Below, in pieces: positions 27,101 to 33,100 of a stretch of 64,000 nt of DNA. Location: positions 172,275,827 to 172,339,826 of the forward strand of contig OY986435.1 in the NCBI GenBank assembly GCA_963920525.1, in the 5' to 3' direction. Each line of letters begins with the position of its first letter. Position 1 is the first letter of the stretch. The translations under genes were made by a program, and so were the position numbers. The notes beneath the pieces are model-generated. The model did not search any database, was not told where the DNA came from, and was given only the letters and a program-made list of their open reading frames with translations. The DNA is from Dichetophora obliterata (lineage: Eukaryota; Arthropoda; Insecta; Diptera; Sciomyzidae).

Positions 27101-30100
27101 TACGGAAGACAAAGAGCGTCCGGGCCAGCCGAAAAAGTTTGAAGATGAGGAATTGGAGGCTTTGCTCGATGAAGACCCGTGTCAAACCCTTCAAGAATTG
27201 TCAGAATCATTGGGAGTCGACTTATCAACGGTCGGCAAACGCTTGAAGGCCATGGGAATGATTCAAAAGCAAGGAAATTGGGTGCCGTACCAGTTGAAGC
27301 CGAGAGACGTTGAACGGCGATTTTGCATGTGCGAACAACTGCTTCAACGGCATAAAAGGAAGAGTTTTTTGCATCGTATTGTCACTGGCGATGAAAAGTG
27401 GATCCATTACGATAATCCTAAGCGAAAAAAATCGTGGGGACCACCCGGCCATGCATCAACATCGAGGGCCAAGCCGAATATTCATGGCGCCAAGCTTATG
27501 CTGTGTATTTGGTGGGATCAGAAGGGTGTCGTGTACTATGAGCTGCTAAAACCTAACGAAACCATCACTGGGGAACGCTACCAACAACAATTGATGCAAT
27601 TGAGCCGAGCATTAAAGGTTAAACGGCCGGAATATGCCAAAAGACACGACAAAGTGGTTTTTCAACATGACAACGCACGGCCACATGTTGCAAGAACCGT
27701 CAAGGAAACGTTGGAGGCGCTGAATTGGGATGTGCTACCCCACCCGCCTTATAGACCAGACATAGCCCCTTCCGACTACCACCTATTCAGATCGATGACG
27801 CATGGCTTGGCTGAGCAGCGCTTCACTTCTTACGAGGATACCAAAAAATGGGTCGATTCGTGGATTGCCTCAAAAGACGAATCGTTCTTCCGGCGCGGAG
27901 TCTGCTAATATGCTGCCAGAAAGATGGGAAAATGTTGTAGCTAACGATGGACAATACTTTGAATAATATACATTGTACCGTTGTTTCTAAATAAATGCTC
28001 AAAAACCGAAAAAACCTTTAAAATTAATTCCAACCCCAATATTAAATACAGTATGAAGTCGGTTAAAAATATATTATGTAAATATAAGTTGTTTATTTAA
28101 GAGACAAAAAAAGATTGAACAGTTTGTTCATAAACATTTCAGATGAGAATACTCTCTTGATGCGTGATTTTTAGTAGTTCGGCTTCAGTTATTTAAACTT
28201 ACTTTTATTTACTAACTACGAAGGTATGCCTTCACCCTTAAAAACACAAAAAATGAAAGGAAAGTATACGTATGCAATTTCGGGTGGTTAGTGTTTTTAA
28301 ACCGAAAAAAGTGTAAAACATCTTGTAAGTTGATCTTTTCCAATATATCATTTTCAATCGCTATTATCTCAGTTATATTTTAGTTTTAATTTTCAAAAGT
28401 AACATTTACCCGTGGCGGTTGATTCTTTTAGACTTTTATGTTTTTCCAATGCTATTATTACATTCGGGAAAGCTGATTGTGCCATATTATCAAAAATCAA
28501 TTTTTAGGATTCCTCTGCAGTTACAGTGTTATCTTTCCCCAAATCTATTAATTGTAAGATGAAGAACTTGAACTGCACCATCTCGTCTGTAAGCTCAGGC
28601 TCAATGTCCTGTTAACTAAACTTTGTACAAGCCTTTTTAATTTCACCGTTGGACTTTGTCAAGAAATCTGATAGAAATCCAAACAGAGAATTAATACACC
28701 GATAAGTTTCTAATAGCAAAGGCAAATAGCACTAAACTAAAGGCACTTAACTTTGTACAACCCTCTTTAATTTCATCGTGGAACTTTTTCAAGAAATGTT
28801 AGATTTTTAAACAAATAAGGACGATAAGTCCCTTTCCGTCATCTGATAGTCATTGTTTTAATTCTATAAGAATTGGAAATATGACAAGACAATATATAAA
28901 AAAAGAGCAAAGCAATAAAATTGTCATTGGAGATACAAATGAAATTTTCACCCGATGAAACATTTTCTAAATTTTTCTCTCGGTGCGCGGGGCCCCTAGG
29001 CAATTGTCTACACTGCCTTTGTGATAATCCACCTCTGGCCATAGGCATATCAAGTGGGTTGGTGGTTTCAATTTTACATAAACATTTGGATATGAGAAAG
29101 CTGACTGCAAGATGGGTGCTGCGTTCATTAACAAGCAATCAAAAACATTAACGTTTTTGCGCAAAATAGTGACCACGGATGAAACATAGATCCACCACAA
29201 TACAAAAGAATCTAAGGAATCAGCAAAGGAGTGGGTAGGTCCCAGTGGAAGTGCACCGAAGCGAGCGAAGACTCTGCAATGGCCGGAAAGGTGTTGGCGT
29301 CTGTTTTTTGAGATTTAAGTGGCATTTTGTTCATCGACTATTTGAAAAAAATGCTCAGGAGGGTGTCTTGGTTTCTCAGTTAGAAAATATTATTGTGGGA
29401 CATATTATACACATGGGCCATACATACCGCACTTACTCTATTCAATTGTATAGTATAATAATTGATTCCTCAATACAAATAAAGTCTATTAAGAACTTTC
29501 ATTTAATCGTTAAGCACCTATTTGAGCAAATCATATGGCTTTTAAAGAATTTACAAACGTTTCACTGTATTAAATTCTTTAACCAGTATATCGAGGGCTT
29601 ATATTCAATATTGTCTATTTACATTTTGACGAAAAATTTGCCTGAGACTGACCCTAGCTGCATCTATTGTAAATATTTACATTAAAAAAACCCTTTTTTA
29701 GTACTATATATCCTGTATTTTATCATATTTCTATCCACAAAGATATTTATGAATGCAAAACTATCTACATCATATTTTCGTATTTCATATGAGTGTGACA
29801 GTGCTCATGCAAAGATAGAGGCAAAGTCGAAAAAGCAGTCTAAAACCATGCGACTATGTCAGGTTAATCAAATATGCCCAAAAAAACTGTCAAAATTAAC
29901 AACAAAATTATCGAAAAGCCATTTGATGCCATATATTTAAGCCATATATTTATCCATGAAAATGCTTCTGCAGAATTGATCATATCTCAAAATTGGTAAC
30001 AGCCAGGTTTTCGGGGTTCGAAATCTTACTAAAAATTAATGCATTTAGTTAATGCAAATAATCATATAATTGAATCACTTTAAAATGTTCTAAGAAAACT

Positions 30101-33100
30101 CAAAAAATCATATAATGAAGTTGCTGAACTTAACAAATCATAAACTAAAGTAATGAGTTGAATCGTGTAAACAATAGTGAAAACAAATGTATCGTAATTT
30201 ATCGGATCAAACGTGATACATTCAAAATTACCATCGCTATTGTTTTAAAATGTTTACTGAAAAAACCTTTCTCATTCGAACCGCCTGTAAAGATTTCAAA
30301 GTATACTTCTGCCAACAACTGATTTTAATTTTCCCTCGAGCGGTTCTCGGAAATTTAAATTTCAGCATCTATGGTTTTGTCGCTGCAGTTGGTTGGCTTA
30401 CTCTAAATATGCTAATGGGGCTTATTGTAAGTTCTGCGCTTTTTTTATATCTGCTTATGGCGGCACTGGATCACAGCCTCTTCGTAATTTTCCCCTTTCA
30501 TTGTGACTCTTTTATACCATTTTTTTGTCATTTTTAGAGATTTTTAAGTTATTGTATTATCATTTTTTGACGTTTTTATTTTTAGAGCATTTTTCGGTTT
30601 TTTAGGTCATTTTAGTGTAATTTTTATATATTTTTTTTTGTGTTTTTTTTTACTAAAAAAATGTCAAAATCAAATTTTTAAACATATTCCTTTAACACTA
30701 GAATCCCTTCAATCAAAAACATTACCTCTCGACAAAGGAATAGCTTTGTTTATATACTTCGATGAAAAAAAACTGACGTGGTGAAACTGACGAAAGGGTA
30801 TTTAGAAAAATGAAACAAGTGTTAGATAAAAACTCAGGATATGCTAGTCTAAAATAAATTTTAATTGAGTAATGTTTTATTTTTATGTCTAAATTTTTTG
30901 TTTATTTTTTATGCAATTGTTTGCGTTTTTAGGTTATTTTTGTCAGTTTTTAGGTCATTTTTGTTATTTTTGTAGTTTTTAGGTCATCAAAATCCGAGCC
31001 TTGCTCATGAGTTATAAAAATTTGACTTACAATTCAACTTACATTTTAGACTCTGACCTCAGGAAAAGTTTAAGTCAATTGTTCAAGTAATTTTGTAAAT
31101 TTTTAGGTTTTAAGATTTATGAAGTTTATGTTAAAGTTTTTTTGTTCTTAAAATTTTATTAATTTGAGATAAATGTGATATCGTTCTCATCAATAAAATT
31201 TCTTAAAACATACCTTCGGGATTCAATGGGCGAGATCTGTTTAAACGGATGTGCATTCCTAAGCATAGACAGTGATCGCACAGTAACAGAGCAGGACATG
31301 TTGGTATTAGTTGCAAAAAAATAAGACTTAATTTTTAATATGTTTTTATTTTATTTCCGTACAAACACTTGCAAAATTCATATAACATAATTTTTTTTTT
31401 TAATTTCTTACAAAATTGTTTCAGTAAGTATTTATTTTTTATTATTAATATTTTAGCTTTGTACAAATATGTATGAAATAATGAAGTTATTTCAATTTAA
31501 GTGAAAATAAATTAAAAAAGTTCAAAAAAGGCACCAAAAATAGCATTATCTTTAATGCTATCACAAAATTTTAAATTTTTTTGATGCAGATTGGAAGAGC
31601 CTTGTCATTAATATCTGACAGTTTATTTTTTTACAACTATTCTGCCAGCCAATATATTTATGAAAAACATGATTTTTAGAGGTTTTTGCAAAATTTTTTG
31701 CAAAATTCATCGTAACAGCCAAAATATTTTGGGAATTGTTATAAAATAGACCAAGGTTAATTTTTAGAGGGGTACAAATGGAACTTTATTCTAATGAATA
31801 AAAAAATATATAATTTTCTTACATATTTAATATATAAAAAACTTAACCTGAAAATGAAATGAAACAAAAACTTGTATGTTTTAATTTTGAATAAAAAATT
31901 TTTACTAAACCCCCCCATGAATAATCCTGAATACGGTCCTGGTAACAGCTAATTGCTTTAAGAAATAAGCTATGAATTGTTTTTGGAGTTTCAAAAATTT
32001 TTTATGTTAATTACTACATTTTCAAAGTCAAAATGGATTAAGTTTAAAAATCAGAAAATCATTTGCAACGAAATTTTATATGCTAAAAAAATGTAAAACC
32101 TCTCTGAGCCAATTAACCTACTATTGATAGAAAAGCCCTGACATAAAACTGTGCTGTCGTTGCAGCAAAATTTGTGCCCATTTAGAACACATTAACAACA
32201 GTTGGGTACTTTTATACCCAACTCATATCTCGACTACGGTAATGAATACAAAGTTGAAATTTGATGAGGTAGTTTCTGTGATCAATATAAGAAAGCACAT
32301 GATATTTTAAAAAATCATACGTAGCGTTTGGTAGCCGCGGTTAATGGGCTAAAAACTATAAAGATACTAATCTTCGATGCTCGATTTTCGAGTATTACAC
32401 ATGGGCGAGCAAAAACCGATCCGATAGTATCCTCAACTAGATATCTTTTATATTAACCAAAAGGTAACATTAACTTTTAAGTGGATTTTAATCATGATTA
32501 CACTGAATTACCTACTAGAATTAAGGGTCTTTTTCATTTGAAATTCAAAACCTGTACACTATAAAAAAAAATTCATGTCCGATTATAACTTAAACGCAAT
32601 TTTCTCAAAACAGCATTTTTTAAACGGTGCCAAAAAGAATGGAAAAACTATAAGTCCGACTAAACTAAAACTTTTTTATATTTATTAAAGTACTGTACAA
32701 TTATCAACAATCATCCCTAAAAATAAAAAACTCGTTTTTTAGAACGTTTTAAAGCTAAGAAAATAGGGTTATTTTTAAATTTTGTTGTTTAAAATGGCAC
32801 AAAAAATGGGCAAATATATATTTTAGAATATAAATACTTCACTTTATTTTCTGCATATTCGAATTTATGTCTTTCTTTACTATGTTATATGGATAAAGTT
32901 TTTGGTGTTCCTCTACCACTTGCAAAGTCAACTGTTTTTAGGATTAAAACATGGTAGCATTTGAATTAAAACATGTTATTAAATTAATTGCCCTTTAGCA
33001 CAATCGTTCACCACAACAATTTTGCTGACCATTACCTCAGCACGTAAATAGTTTTCGTCATTGAGCCAACAACTTGGATCGATGGTTAGAAAGCTCATGA

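Larger units (their letters stand above)
26234..29037 (-). mobile_element. hAT element relic inserted in mariner A
   Basis: Ends CAGGCCCGGATTA (26234) and the complement of TAATCCACCTCTG (ending 29037). The flanks GCCGTAGG (26226-26233) and GCCATAGG (29038-29045) are an 8-bp duplication with one mismatch. Sub-terminal CCTAGGCAAT (left) and CCTAGGCAATTG (right, opposite context) also match. It is itself split by the Mos1-like mariner 26752-28039; without that it is about 1.5 kb. Confidence 0.82.
25982..29385 (+). pseudogene. mariner A transposase, interrupted
   Basis: First piece: [20 protein letters not shown], then [19 protein letters not shown] and FKYWIAEFK, the mariner HTH region, decaying after 26150. 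Second piece, after the insertion: [36 protein letters not shown], then [16 protein letters not shown] (first catalytic Asp region, frameshifted; one TAG replaces Trp), [11 protein letters not shown] and a decayed VLASVF-type block. The second and third catalytic motifs are missing. Similar to the mariner type fused in vertebrate SETMAR, by motif only. Confidence 0.82.
25806..29400 (+). mobile_element. Old mariner element (copy A), split and 3'-truncated
   Basis: Begins at 25806 (GGGCGTTCAAGAAGCTTCC) after TA. Transposase pieces at 25982-26225 and ~29046-29385 belong to one gene interrupted by the hAT insertion 26234-29037. The matching 3' inverted repeat was not found, so the right end at 29400 is approximate. 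Confidence 0.75.

Noticed and set aside
29245..29685. 146-codon plus-strand frame
   Set aside because: Its start overlaps the mariner A relic in another frame, and the rest is AT-rich without any recognised motif.
30250..30537. 95-codon plus-strand frame with hydrophobic stretches
   Set aside because: No family motif, no splice or promoter context, and hydrophobicity is expected from T-rich DNA.
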